Source of the DNA: Chryseobacterium camelliae
GTDB taxonomy: Bacteria > Bacteroidota > Bacteroidia > Flavobacteriales > Weeksellaceae
Assembly: GCF_027920545.1 (NCBI RefSeq)
Contig: NZ_CP115859.1
Coordinates: forward strand, 1,054,001 to 1,118,000
Direction: 5' to 3'
Length of the DNA stretch: 64,000 bases
The position numbers and the translations under genes were made by a program. This document shows positions 22,611-31,752 of this stretch, one piece after another. Each line of letters begins with the position of its first letter. Position 1 is the first letter of the stretch. Under the pieces are notes generated by a model. It saw nothing but the letters and a program-made list of their open reading frames with translations. It ran no database searches and had not been told where the DNA came from.

Positions 22611-25600
22611 TTATTTTCTTATCATGATTTTATATGATTTTTCAAATTTAGAGGCTTTTACAGTTAAAATATAAATACCTTCTAATAAACCATAGTTTTG
22701 ATAGCTTATCGTTACTCTGTTTCCATGTCTGGAAACATTTTTACTTAAATCTGCAACCATTCTTCCACTGGAGTTAAATAAGTAAGCGCTCACATCTCCA
22801 CCTTCTGCATTTTCGAAGCTTAAGTTAATATCTCCTCTTGTTGGATTAGGATATACTTTAGAATCGTCATTTACAGAAGCGTTTGAATTTTGAATCATTA
22901 CTTCTCTATTTCCTGCAGAATCTTTTGCCAATGGACTAACAGATGGTGAACAAGGACAACCTAATAAACCTAAATTCACTGTTCCGTTATCATAATTGTT
23001 ATTGATTGCATCTACAATTGCATTCATTTGATCTGCAGAATAGCTTGATGCAACTCCTCCTAAAACATTATTAGCTTCTGCTAACACCTGACTAACAGTC
23101 CAGCCTGCAAATGTTCCGGAGATTACAATAAGATCACCCAACCATGTTGCTGAAGAAGAGAACGATGGGTTTACCTGATCGAATCTAAGGTTTAGAGTTA
23201 ATGCAACAACTTGTCCTGCCAATACATTTCTGTAGCTAGTTCCAGGGTTTATCATGGTTCCGGCATTCAACATTCTGGCAGTAGTTGAACTTGGCAAGAA
23301 ATCATCAACAGCTTTAGCAGTTGTAAGTTTCAAGAATCTGCTGCCAGCACCAACTGTTAAACCAACAGGGAATGCTGATGCAAAATTCATATCACGATAT
23401 GTACCCCAATTGTTTCCGGATGCTTTTGCACCCCATCCTCCTTGGGTAACAGTTGTAAAGCCATTACAAGCAAGCATTTTTACTTCGAAATCCTTAGAAA
23501 TAGTACATCCGTTAGAGTCTGTTACTACTACTGAGAAATTACCGATCGGTAAACTTACTGTTTGAGTGGTAGCTCCGTTAGACCATAGATAAGAATAAGG
23601 CGAAGTTCCTCCTGTTACATTGGCACTTACTGTGGCAGTTCCTCCCAGACAAATAACATCTCCTTTATCAATAGTTAATACTAAAGGTTCTGGTTCAGAA
23701 ACTGTAGTAGATGCTGATGCATTACATGAGTTAGCATCAGTTACACTTACGGAATAAGAGCCTGCTATAACTTGTATGCTTTGGGTAGTCTCTCCGTTTG
23801 ACCATAAATAAGTATAACTTCCGGTTCCTCCACTTGCATTAGCCGTTAATGTAGATATTCCACCATGACATGAAATCGAAGTATTACCAATATTGACAGC
23901 CAATTGTTCTGGTTCGGAAACGGTAACGGTAGCTGATGCACTACAAGAATTCGCATCGGTTACACTTACGGAATAAGAGCCTGCTATAACTTGTATGCTT
24001 TGGGTAGTCTCTCCGTTTGACCATAAATAAATATAGCTTCCGGTTCCTCCACTTACATTAGCCGTTAAGGTAGACATTCCGCCATGACATAAAATAGAAG
24101 TACTGCCAATATTGACAGCCAATTGTTCTGGTTCGGAAACGGTAACGGTAGCTGATGCACTACAAGAATTCGCATCGGTTACACTTACGGAATAAGAACC
24201 TGCTATAACTTGTATGCTTTGGGTAGTTTCGCCGTTAGACCATAAATAAGTATAACTTCCGGTTCCGCCACTTACATTAGCCGTTAAGGTAGACATTCCG
24301 CCATGACATAAAATAGAAGTATTACCAATATTGACAGCCAATTGTTCTGGTTCGGAAACGGTAACGGTAGCTGATGCACTACAAGAATTCGCATCGGTTA
24401 CACTTACGGAATAAGAGCCTGCTATAACTTGTATGCTTTGGGTAGTCTCTCCGTTTGACCATAAATAAGTATAACTTCCGGTTCCTCCACTTGTATTAGC
24501 CGTTAAAGTAGACATTCCGCCATGACATAAAATAGAAGTACTGCCGATATTGACAGCCAATTGTTCAGGTTCGGAAACTGTAACGGTAGCTGAAGCACTG
24601 CATGAGTTTGCATCAGTTACACTTACGGAATAGGAACCTGCTCCAACCTGTATGCTTGCAGTAGTTTCACCATTAGACCATAAATAAGTATAACTTCCGG
24701 TTCCGCCACTTACATTAGCCGTTAAGGTAGACATTCCGCCATGACATAAAATCGAAGTACTGCCGATATTGACAGCCAATTGTTCAGGTTCGGAAACGGT
24801 AACGGAAGCTGAAGCACTGCATGAGTTGGCATCAGTTACACTTACGGAATAAGAACCTGCTACTGCTTGTATGCTCTGAGTAGTCTCTCCGTTTGACCAT
24901 AAATAAATATAGCTTCCGGTTCCTCCACTTGCATTAGCCGTTAATGTAGACATTCCGCCATGACATAAAATACTGCCTGATGTAATATTTAGAATAATTT
25001 CAGCCGGATCTGCCAGAGTAATACTGTTAGACTGAGCCGAGGCACATCCCTGTGTAGTATCTGTAATAACCACAGAATACATTCCGGGACCTGCATTTTG
25101 GATAACATTTCCTCCGCCAGGATTATTGAACGGATTATTATCTTTCATCCATGCATAAGAATAATTTCCGGAACCTCCGGTTACTGTTGCAGTAATTGTA
25201 GCTGTACCGCCATGGCACAATATAGGACCGCCAGATAATGTTACTGTTGGCGGTGATTTTATAGTTCCAGTTACAGGCACTCTTTCACTTTCACATTGTC
25301 CTCCGCTTCTGATGCAGGCAACATAATATGTTACATTAGAGGTAATATCCACAGTTAATGAAGTTCCGTTGGCTGAAACGCCATCTGCTGTAGTTAATGG
25401 GTTACCCCCGGAGGCAGCACTATACCATCTTACTCCATTACCTGTTGTACAATTGGCAGATAAAGTTACAGCTCCAGGTCCGCATCTTTCAGCGTTGGTT
25501 ACTGTAGGAGGATCTGGCATAGAATTAAATTTTCCTCCAGCAAAATCCTGTAAAGCAGCTGTAACAGACGGTGAATTTCTAGTTTCCAATAAAAAACTAG

Positions 25601-26297
25601 AGAAACATGGATCTAATCCAAACTGTGATAAATCTATAGAACCTTCAAAGAAGGAACCTGTTGCATATACATTAGGAGGAGGAACCCCTACAGACGGTAC
25701 ATTATTACCTTGATAGGTCCAGTCAGGATAAATTGGTGTCGGCTGATAGGTCTGATTCACAAATCCATCAAAAGTAGTCGCTATCAAATCCAGCTGATTA
25801 TCAGATCCTCCAGAGCCAACCCAACGGTAAATACGAAGCTCCGAAACCCCGCCTCCATTAGTGAAATTTGACAAAACCAGTAAATCACCGATTTCATGAA
25901 CTCCAACAAAATCAGGTTCAGCTCCTTTAGCTACTCCTCGTTTAAAAAACCAAAAGCCAATCTGGGCACTTCCGTTTATGGCAGTTCTGTCACCTGCAAA
26001 ATAAATCCTATTCCCTACCATTACTGCCGCAGCATTCGATATATCACCTTTATTATTGGTTTGCCCATTACTCCATTTCCATGAAGAAATTAATCCTAAA
26101 TCGGAAGCTCCTTGTGTGAAAGAATCGTCATTGGTATCATTTGCATCTCGCACAAAAGCTTTAAGCGGTTGCGCATTGAGGGTCGATGCCCAGTCATTTG
26201 TATTACCATCAACCGTTATTTGTGCATTTACATTTGTACTGAGTAATAAAGCAGCTATAAAATTGATGATTAAAAAAGTATATTTTTGTAAATACAT
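22611..26297 (-). CDS. Large SprB-like repeat protein secreted by the T9SS
   Basis: 1228 residues from the ATG at 26297, which starts the signal peptide (KYTFLIINFIAALLLSTNVNAQ); an upstream ATG adds 19 unlikely residues. Residues 25-270 form a separate N-terminal domain ('ITVDGNTNDWASTLNAQPLK'), then an Ig-like 'WYSAASGGNPLTT' module. About eight SprB-type repeats follow from roughly 360 to 940: 'CHGGMSTLTANVSGGTGSY', 'YLWSNGETT', 'AGSYSVSVTDANSCSASATV'; six are near-identical 73-residue units. After a globular part (945-1140) the chain ends in a T9SS sorting domain ('KVYPNPTRGDINLSF', 'GIYILTVKASKFEKSYKI'). SprB in F. johnsoniae is the mobile gliding adhesin; this one is far smaller, so an adhesin or surface-layer role is inferred. 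Confidence 0.88.
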   Translation of the reverse strand: MYLQKYTFLIINFIAALLLSTNVNAQITVDGNTNDWASTLNAQPLKAFVRDANDTNDDSFTQGASDLGLISSWKWSNGQTNNKGDISNAAAVMVGNRIYFAGDRTAINGSAQIGFWFFKRGVAKGAEPDFVGVHEIGDLLVLSNFTNGGGVSELRIYRWVGSGGSDNQLDLIATTFDGFVNQTYQPTPIYPDWTYQGNNVPSVGVPPPNVYATGSFFEGSIDLSQFGLDPCFSSFLLETRNSPSVTAALQDFAGGKFNSMPDPPTVTNAERCGPGAVTLSANCTTGNGVRWYSAASGGNPLTTADGVSANGTSLTVDITSNVTYYVACIRSGGQCESERVPVTGTIKSPPTVTLSGGPILCHGGTATITATVTGGSGNYSYAWMKDNNPFNNPGGGNVIQNAGPGMYSVVITDTTQGCASAQSNSITLADPAEIILNITSGSILCHGGMSTLTANASGGTGSYIYLWSNGETTQSIQAVAGSYSVSVTDANSCSASASVTVSEPEQLAVNIGSTSILCHGGMSTLTANVSGGTGSYTYLWSNGETTASIQVGAGSYSVSVTDANSCSASATVTVSEPEQLAVNIGSTSILCHGGMSTLTANTSGGTGSYTYLWSNGETTQSIQVIAGSYSVSVTDANSCSASATVTVSEPEQLAVNIGNTSILCHGGMSTLTANVSGGTGSYTYLWSNGETTQSIQVIAGSYSVSVTDANSCSASATVTVSEPEQLAVNIGSTSILCHGGMSTLTANVSGGTGSYIYLWSNGETTQSIQVIAGSYSVSVTDANSCSASATVTVSEPEQLAVNIGNTSISCHGGISTLTANASGGTGSYTYLWSNGETTQSIQVIAGSYSVSVTDANSCNASASTTVSEPEPLVLTIDKGDVICLGGTATVSANVTGGTSPYSYLWSNGATTQTVSLPIGNFSVVVTDSNGCTISKDFEVKMLACNGFTTVTQGGWGAKASGNNWGTYRDMNFASAFPVGLTVGAGSRFLKLTTAKAVDDFLPSSTTARMLNAGTMINPGTSYRNVLAGQVVALTLNLRFDQVNPSFSSSATWLGDLIVISGTFAGWTVSQVLAEANNVLGGVASSYSADQMNAIVDAINNNYDNGTVNLGLLGCPCSPSVSPLAKDSAGNREVMIQNSNASVNDDSKVYPNPTRGDINLSFENAEGGDVSAYLFNSSGRMVADLSKNVSRHGNRVTISYQNYGLLEGIYILTVKASKFEKSYKIMIRK
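23690..24975 (-). repeat. Tandem 219-bp repeats inside the SprB-like gene
   Basis: Six adjacent in-frame units of 219 bp (73 codons); for example the segment GCCATGACAT recurs at 24081 and 24300. Units are almost identical at DNA level, which suggests recent amplification or gene conversion. Confidence 0.85.
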
Positions 26298-27018
26298 GAT
26301 ATTGATCTTAAATTGAAAATATAAATCAATAGTAAGGCTGTGAGAAGCCTGCAATGTCAGCTATAACCCATATATTTTAAATTAAACGATATAAGGGATT
26401 ATAGTTGTATCCTACAAAATCTCGGAAAAAAGGCTGTTAAAAGTGCCTGCTCAAATAGTAAGTTTTCATTGTTTTACTTGTTAAAAATTCACAACGAAAT
26501 AAAGTATAGAAAAGTAAATCTTCTACAATAGTTCATATAATTCCATACCCTTATTGAATCAACAAGCCAACAAGCCATGTTTATTGAATCATCAAATAAA
26601 AATTTGGGAAATTATAGTCGGATCTTACAAAAATCTAAGAAAGATATTATTCTAAGAAATAGTGGTTTAAGTATTGATTTTTCATTGGCCTTAGTGTTTA
26701 GTTTAGACAAATGTATAACAAAAAAACATACGGTTGTTAAAAAAATTATCTTTTTTTGATTTAAAAATTAAAAAATTCCATGAAAATACCACAAATAAAG
26801 GATTTATAAAAATTAAAAACAAAATAACTCTAATAAAAAAAATTAGAGTTATTATTATTTTCATCAAAAAAAACATCGAAAAAACAATACTTTGAAGACT
26901 TAAAAAGCACAAATAACTCTAATTTTTATAGCTAGAGCTCTTTGTGCTATTATCACTAAAATATGATTATTTTTGACAGTTTAGAGCAGGGAAAATACCA
27001 ATCCAAAAAAAGTTAAAA
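26298..27018. other. Long AT-rich gene-poor region upstream of the SprB-like gene
   Basis: 721 bp without a supported gene. It holds two imperfect direct copies of about 35 bp (near 26395-26430 and 26606-26642, sharing ATTATAGT.G.ATC.TACAAAA.TCT), a palindrome AATAACTCTAA...TTAGAGTTATT (26823-26853) whose left arm recurs at 26912-26923, and long A/T runs. A 60-codon open stretch at 26577-26759 lacks family likeness and coding character. Confidence 0.5.
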
Positions 27019-28032
27019 TTATACTTCTTTATCAAAATACAGCATATAATACTTCCCTTTTTCATCTTCACCGGTTGCCAGTTTCTGGCGGTCACCATGA
27101 ATATAGATATGGAAATTCTTATCCAGTTTAATGATACTTTTAAAATGTCTTTGTGTTTTTTTCACTGCAGCCTCGTTGATTGGAAATTCCTCTGCAATAT
27201 TGATCTGCATATCCTGCTCATAATCGGTTTTAAAATTGTTAAAACTCTCGATTACATGCTCATCTCCCAACACTTCACTGGCAAATTCATCCAGCTTGAA
27301 TTCTTCTTTTTCTTTAAAGAAATTAATCGATTTATTCAAAAAATCCGCCTGATCCGCCTTCGAAACTTCAAATTCCTGCGGCAATTGCTTCGTGATATAG
27401 TCTTTATATACCATTAAAGCTTCCTGTGTGTGAAAATATTCATCATCACGCTGCTTTACTTTTAAAAAATCTTCAAACCAATAGTACATATCCCCGTTTT
27501 TGTTGTTGTCAACTACAGAAAGTACATAACCGGTTTCTTTATCATTATTGTAGATTAAAGCCGCCTTGTCGATTTTAGACAATCCGATCCCCATATCTTT
27601 TTCAATCTCAAAGCTTTCATCCTGAGGAGAAATTTTTAAGAAAGACTCTCTTTTTTCCGTTTTAAAAATGCCGATTTTATCAACTTTTTCACCATTTTCC
27701 CTTTCGTCTTCAAAATAAACAACAAACAATTCTCCACCCTGAACTCTTGGGTTTTCTGCAGATTCAAAAAGATGTTTTGCGATGTTTTCAGATTCCCAAA
27801 GAAACTTTGCCTTATCGTCAAAAATTTCAGATACAGCACTGTAAACAGGGTTATTCACCAAATAAGAGTCACTATAAAAATGGAAAGTTTCCTCAGACTT
27901 GAACGATCCCAAAAAGTAATTTTCCAGCAGTTCTGCCATTCCTTCTTCCAACTGCAATTCTTCCTGAGAAAGTATTAAAGATTCTCCGTTGATTTTATTT
28001 CCGACTCTGTGTACTATAATTTTTGAAAACAT
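27019..28032 (-). CDS. Nucleoid-associated protein, NdpA/YejK family
   Basis: 337 residues, the family length. Typical features: 'SKIIVHRVGNKINGESLILSQ' at the N-terminus, 'GGELFVVYFED', 'IGIFKTEKRESFLKI', 'GIGLSKIDKAALIYN' and 'YWFEDFLKVK' in the middle. The E. coli relative (37-kDa nucleoid protein) binds DNA. A TATCTTTG -7 box (28052-28059, minus strand) sits 20 bp before the start, without a clear -33 element. Single gene; its role in Bacteroidetes is not established. Confidence 0.88.
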   Translation of the reverse strand: MFSKIIVHRVGNKINGESLILSQEELQLEEGMAELLENYFLGSFKSEETFHFYSDSYLVNNPVYSAVSEIFDDKAKFLWESENIAKHLFESAENPRVQGGELFVVYFEDERENGEKVDKIGIFKTEKRESFLKISPQDESFEIEKDMGIGLSKIDKAALIYNNDKETGYVLSVVDNNKNGDMYYWFEDFLKVKQRDDEYFHTQEALMVYKDYITKQLPQEFEVSKADQADFLNKSINFFKEKEEFKLDEFASEVLGDEHVIESFNNFKTDYEQDMQINIAEEFPINEAAVKKTQRHFKSIIKLDKNFHIYIHGDRQKLATGEDEKGKYYMLYFDKEV

Positions 28033-28467
28033 TTTTGATTTTTATGGATTGCAAAGATATTAATTATCTCAAATACTCCGCAGATTTCATTCCGGGAAAA
28101 CCTTATCATTTTTTGACTGGTTTTTAACATTTCATCCTGTTTGACCAAAAGTGATTTTCTGTCATTCACTTTATACATTGGCAGAGTTTTTTAAGACATG
28201 CTTACCTAATTGTCACAATAATTTTCGTTACATTTTTTATCTGTTTCATTACAGTACGGCACCAATCACGAGCTCAAAATCAACACTTTACACCTTATTC
28301 CGCAATACAAACATAAATTTAAAGACCTGAAAATCAACAACAAAAAGAAACAATAAAGTTATTTTTAACTCATCCTTACTTAGATTATAAAAAATAGTTA
28401 ATTGTTGATTTCACCCACATCTTGGTATGCTTTTCGCTGCCATATCGGTACTTGAAAAATATAAATT
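28033..28467. other. Intergenic region with possible promoters
   Basis: 435 bp without a supported gene. It contains the -7 box for the NdpA-like gene and, just before the next gene, a sigma-54-like element. No RNA gene was recognised. Confidence 0.5.
28423..28438 (+). promoter_or_regulatory. Possible sigma-54 promoter
   Basis: TGGTATGCTTTTCGCT has GG and GC separated by exactly 10 nt and matches most of the -24/-12 consensus. The predicted start near 28449 would leave a leader of about 19 nt before the ATG at 28468. Confidence 0.3.
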
Positions 28468-28863
28468 ATGGTGAACGTAAATATGCAAGCTATCAACCAG
28501 AAAACAGCTATGGAGTATTTAAAATTTTTCTACCCACCTTTACGAAACGAAATCACACAATTATCTTTACAGGATAATTTCGCAGGTGTTATTCAAACAA
28601 CCATCAACTACTTAAAAAGGCTTTTGCAGGAATCGAAAGTCAACATCATTGCCCATCACATTAAGCTTATGGATATGATTTATAAAAACGGGGATTCGTA
28701 TGTAAAAAGCATTATTGAAAATATCTTCGTACGATCTTTCGAAAGCTTTAAGAAACATGGAAAAATCCAGCACTGGAAAGTTTTGTATCAAAATATGCCT
28801 GTAAGCTTCCAGGTAATCTACAACGACCAGCGAAAACAGGATAAAATATTCTTTGGTAAATAA
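28468..28863 (+). CDS. Small conserved-looking helical protein of unknown function
   Basis: 131 residues, not recognised. It is predicted to be almost all helical ('MEYLKFFYPPLRNEITQL', 'GVIQTTINYLKRLLQE', 'YVKSIIENIFVRSFESFKK') with a short C-terminal end ('WKVLYQNMPVSFQVIY'). No signal peptide or membrane segment, so cytoplasmic. It has normal base use for the region and a possible sigma-54 promoter, and is followed by a bidirectional terminator, so it is a stand-alone gene. Confidence 0.7.
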   Translation: MVNVNMQAINQKTAMEYLKFFYPPLRNEITQLSLQDNFAGVIQTTINYLKRLLQESKVNIIAHHIKLMDMIYKNGDSYVKSIIENIFVRSFESFKKHGKIQHWKVLYQNMPVSFQVIYNDQRKQDKIFFGK

Positions 28864-28869
28864 AAATAA

Positions 28870-28900
28870 ATCTCCCCGAACGTTTTGATCGGGGAGTTTC
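28870..28900. terminator. Terminator between convergent genes
   Basis: 8-bp stem CTCCCCGA/TCGGGGAG (28872-28879 and 28889-28896), 9-nt loop, moderate T-run. Confidence 0.75.
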
Positions 28901-28902
28901 TA

Positions 28903-29418
28903 TTAGTTCTTTTTTGTAAAAACCTTTTCTATGGTTTGGAGCTCTGCTTTATTCATTTTTGAAGACTTCTCCAGTTTTGCGGTAAAAGCAGCTACTTCTT
29001 CAGCCGTTGAAGGACAGCCAAGATTCTCTCCTTTTTCATTAAAGGAATCAGCAAGAACTTCACCTTTCGGATTCAGGATCAGCCAAAACGGAAGACCGGC
29101 CTCTTCTCCTTTATATTTTTTCATCAGCTCTTCGCCACCGGGATTTTCAAGAGCTTTCTTCTCCTTCATTTCCTGAACATCAACATAGGCTGTAACAAAT
29201 TTCTTCTCAAAAACCGGTTTGGTTTCCGGAAGATTCATATTTTTTTCCATCACATGACACCATTTGCACCATGAGGCGTGAAAAACAAGTAGTACATTTT
29301 TATTTTTTGATTTTGCCTCGGTAAGCGCTTTGTTTAATACAACATCTGCTTTTTCCTGAGCGAAATTTAACTGAAACAGGAATAATCCCAATATCATCAA
29401 GATTCTTGAAAATTTCAT
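28903..29418 (-). CDS. Exported thioredoxin-like protein
   Basis: 171 residues. Signal peptide 1-20 (LFLFQLNFAQ). Thioredoxin_7/DUF255-like fold with the redox motif WCKWC (C51, C54) in 'VLLVFHASWCKWCHVMEKN'. The 'VYDVQEMKEKKALENPGG' analogue segment and 'GLPFWLILNPKGEVLADS' carry the cis-Pro region (the 'GLP' near 113). It should act as a periplasmic thiol-disulfide oxidoreductase. Partner unknown. Confidence 0.85.
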   Translation of the reverse strand: MKFSRILMILGLFLFQLNFAQEKADVVLNKALTEAKSKNKNVLLVFHASWCKWCHVMEKNMNLPETKPVFEKKFVTAYVDVQEMKEKKALENPGGEELMKKYKGEEAGLPFWLILNPKGEVLADSFNEKGENLGCPSTAEEVAAFTAKLEKSSKMNKAELQTIEKVFTKKN

Positions 29419-29552
29419 TTGATTTTGTTTTTTGGTTTAAAGTTGTACGAATGTAAGGTATTTTGTTTTTATTGGGAATAAAATTTGGCCTTCAATACTT
29501 ATAAAAATTAATAAAACTCAAAGGATCATAAAACCTGATTTCTTAATTATTA

Positions 29553-29590
29553 AACAAAAAAAAATCCCCTCGCTTACGCTCGGGGATTTT
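29553..29590 (-). terminator. Rho-independent terminator of dnaK
   Basis: Minus strand: stem AAAATCCCC/GGGGATTTT (29561-29569 and 29582-29590), then a run of T. About 28 bp past the dnaK stop. Confidence 0.8.
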
Positions 29591-29617
29591 CTATTAAGTC
29601 AGTTAAAAACTGTCTAA

Positions 29618-31507
29618 TTATTTTACTTCTTCGAAGTCTGCATCCTGTACATCTTCTGCACCTGCATTTCCGGCGTTCTGAGCTCCTGCATCAGCACCCG
29701 GTTGTTGACCAGCCGCGTATAGTTCTTCTGAAGCTGCCATCCAAGCTGCATCTAAAGCTTCAGTTTTAGCTTTTACATCATCAGCATTTTTAGCTTCGAA
29801 AGCTGTTTTTAATTCTCCGTGAGCCGCTTCAATTGCTGCTTTTTTGTCAGCAGAAAGTTTTTCACCGAATTCCTTCAATTGCTTTTCAGTCTGGAAGATC
29901 AATCCGTCAGCTTTATTGAAGATTTCAACTTCTTCTTTCTTCTTAGCATCTGCCGCAGAATTTTCCTGAGCTTCTTTTTTCATTCTTTCGATTTCTTCGT
30001 CAGAAAGACCTGAAGACGCCTGAATTTTGATTGTTTGTTCTTTACCGGTTCCTTTATCTTTAGCAGAAACACTTAAGATACCGTTTGCGTCGATATCGAA
30101 AGTAACTTCGATTTGAGGAACTCCTCTTGGCGCCGGTGGAATATCTGTAAGATCGAATCTACCGATTTCTTTGTTGTCGTTGAACATTGGTCTTTCCCCC
30201 TGTCCTACTCTGATGCTTACAGCCGGCTGGTTATCAGAAGCAGTAGAGAATACCTCAGATTTTTTAGTTGGGATCGTAGTGTTCGCTTCAATTAATTTAG
30301 TGAAAACAGAACCCATTGTTTCGATACCTAAAGAAAGCGGAGTAACGTCAAGAAGCAATACATCTTTTACATCACCTGTCAATACACCTCCCTGGATAGC
30401 AGCACCAATCGCTACCACCTCATCCGGGTTAACTCCTTTTGAAGGTTTTTTACCGAAGAATTTTTCTACTTCTTCCTGGATGATCGGGATTCTTGTAGAA
30501 CCTCCTACCAAAATTACTTCGTCGATATCTGAAGTTGACAATCCTGCATCTTTCAATGCTTTAGCAACCGGCTCCATAGATCTTCTTACCAAGTCTGCAG
30601 ACAATTGCTCAAATTTAGCTTTAGTTAAAGTCTTAACCAAGTGCTTAGGACCTGTAGCTGTAGCTGTGATATATGGTAAGTTGATTTCAGTTTGTGGAGA
30701 AGAGGATAATTCAATCTTAGCTTTTTCAGCAGCTTCTTTCAATCTTTGAAGAGCAATCGCATCAGCTTTTAAATCTACACCTTCTTCAGCTTTGAATTCA
30801 TCAGCCATCCAGTTGATGATCACATCATCAAAATCATCACCTCCTAAGTGAGTATCACCGTTTGTAGACAATACTTCGAATACACCGTCTCCCAAATCAA
30901 GGATAGAGATATCGAAAGTACCCCCTCCAAGGTCATACACAGCGATTTTCTGATCTTTATGGTTTTTATCAAGACCGTAAGCTAACGCAGCAGCAGTAGG
31001 CTCGTTGATAATTCTTTCTACTTTAAGACCTGCAATTTCACCAGCTTCTTTAGTAGCTTGTCTTTGTGCATCGTTGAAGTAAGCAGGAACAGTAATTACC
31101 GCTCTCGTTACTTCCTGTCCAAGATAATCTTCAGCAGTTTTCTTCATTTTCTGAAGCGTCATTGCAGAAATTTCTTGCGGAGTATATTCTCTGTCGTCGA
31201 TTTTTACTTTTACCGTATCATTTGGTCCGGCAACTACTTCATAAGGTACTCTTGAAATTTCTTTCGCATCTTCTTTGAAGTGAGTTCCGATAAATCTTTT
31301 AATTGAATATACCGTTTTCTTTGGATTCGTTACCGCTTGTCTTTTTGCAGGATCTCCTACTTTTCTTTCTCCGTCTTCTGTAAATGCTACAATAGAAGGA
31401 GTTGTTCTTTTACCTTCAGCATTAGGAATAACAACAGGGTCTTTACCCTCCATTACAGCAACACAAGAGTTGGTTGTTCCTAAGTCAATACCAATTATTT
31501 TACTCAT
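29618..31507 (-). CDS. dnaK: Chaperone DnaK (Hsp70)
   Basis: 629 residues. Nucleotide-binding domain 1-385 with '[17 protein letters not shown]', '[17 protein letters not shown]', '[15 protein letters not shown]' and '[12 protein letters not shown]'. The interdomain linker [13 protein letters not shown] and the beta substrate-binding domain follow, then a helical lid from about 510 and a Gly/Ala-rich tail ending [12 protein letters not shown], the usual EEVD-like end. It folds and refolds cytoplasmic proteins with DnaJ and GrpE, whose genes are not adjacent. Upstream lies a direct-repeat element (31585-31597) that may be a heat-shock site. Confidence 0.97.
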   Translation of the reverse strand: MSKIIGIDLGTTNSCVAVMEGKDPVVIPNAEGKRTTPSIVAFTEDGERKVGDPAKRQAVTNPKKTVYSIKRFIGTHFKEDAKEISRVPYEVVAGPNDTVKVKIDDREYTPQEISAMTLQKMKKTAEDYLGQEVTRAVITVPAYFNDAQRQATKEAGEIAGLKVERIINEPTAAALAYGLDKNHKDQKIAVYDLGGGTFDISILDLGDGVFEVLSTNGDTHLGGDDFDDVIINWMADEFKAEEGVDLKADAIALQRLKEAAEKAKIELSSSPQTEINLPYITATATGPKHLVKTLTKAKFEQLSADLVRRSMEPVAKALKDAGLSTSDIDEVILVGGSTRIPIIQEEVEKFFGKKPSKGVNPDEVVAIGAAIQGGVLTGDVKDVLLLDVTPLSLGIETMGSVFTKLIEANTTIPTKKSEVFSTASDNQPAVSIRVGQGERPMFNDNKEIGRFDLTDIPPAPRGVPQIEVTFDIDANGILSVSAKDKGTGKEQTIKIQASSGLSDEEIERMKKEAQENSAADAKKKEEVEIFNKADGLIFQTEKQLKEFGEKLSADKKAAIEAAHGELKTAFEAKNADDVKAKTEALDAAWMAASEELYAAGQQPGADAGAQNAGNAGAEDVQDADFEEVK

Positions 31508-31584
31508 AATATTTATATTTTTTCTAATTTTTAAAATTAATTTACACTCTCAATTTCTCAATATCTGTACCATTCGAAGGGATG

Positions 31585-31597
31585 TGACAAAATGACA
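31585..31597 (-). promoter_or_regulatory. TGTCA direct repeat upstream of dnaK
   Basis: Minus strand TGTCATTTTGTCA: two TGTCA copies separated by TTT, about 80 bp before the dnaK start. Candidate regulatory element; function not shown by sequence. Confidence 0.35.
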
Positions 31598-31752
31598 GAA
31601 TCCCATATAAAGAGACCGATTCATCATAGTAAAACCACAGTATTCAAGACATTTTTGACATGAGCCACTGTAAAAATTAATCAAAGTTTAACCTATATCA
31701 TGCCTATCATAATCTCCTGAATTATTATTTTTGATAAAATATAAACTAGAGA

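Noticed and set aside
23690..24975. Regular repeats considered as a CRISPR array
   Set aside because: Units are 219 bp, in frame and inside one long gene; no short repeat-spacer pattern.
26577..26759. 60-codon plus-strand open stretch
   Set aside because: No family likeness, no ribosome site, very AT-rich, and lies among repeated blocks.
30171..30749. 192-codon open frame antisense to dnaK
   Set aside because: Shadow of the dnaK codon pattern on the opposite strand.
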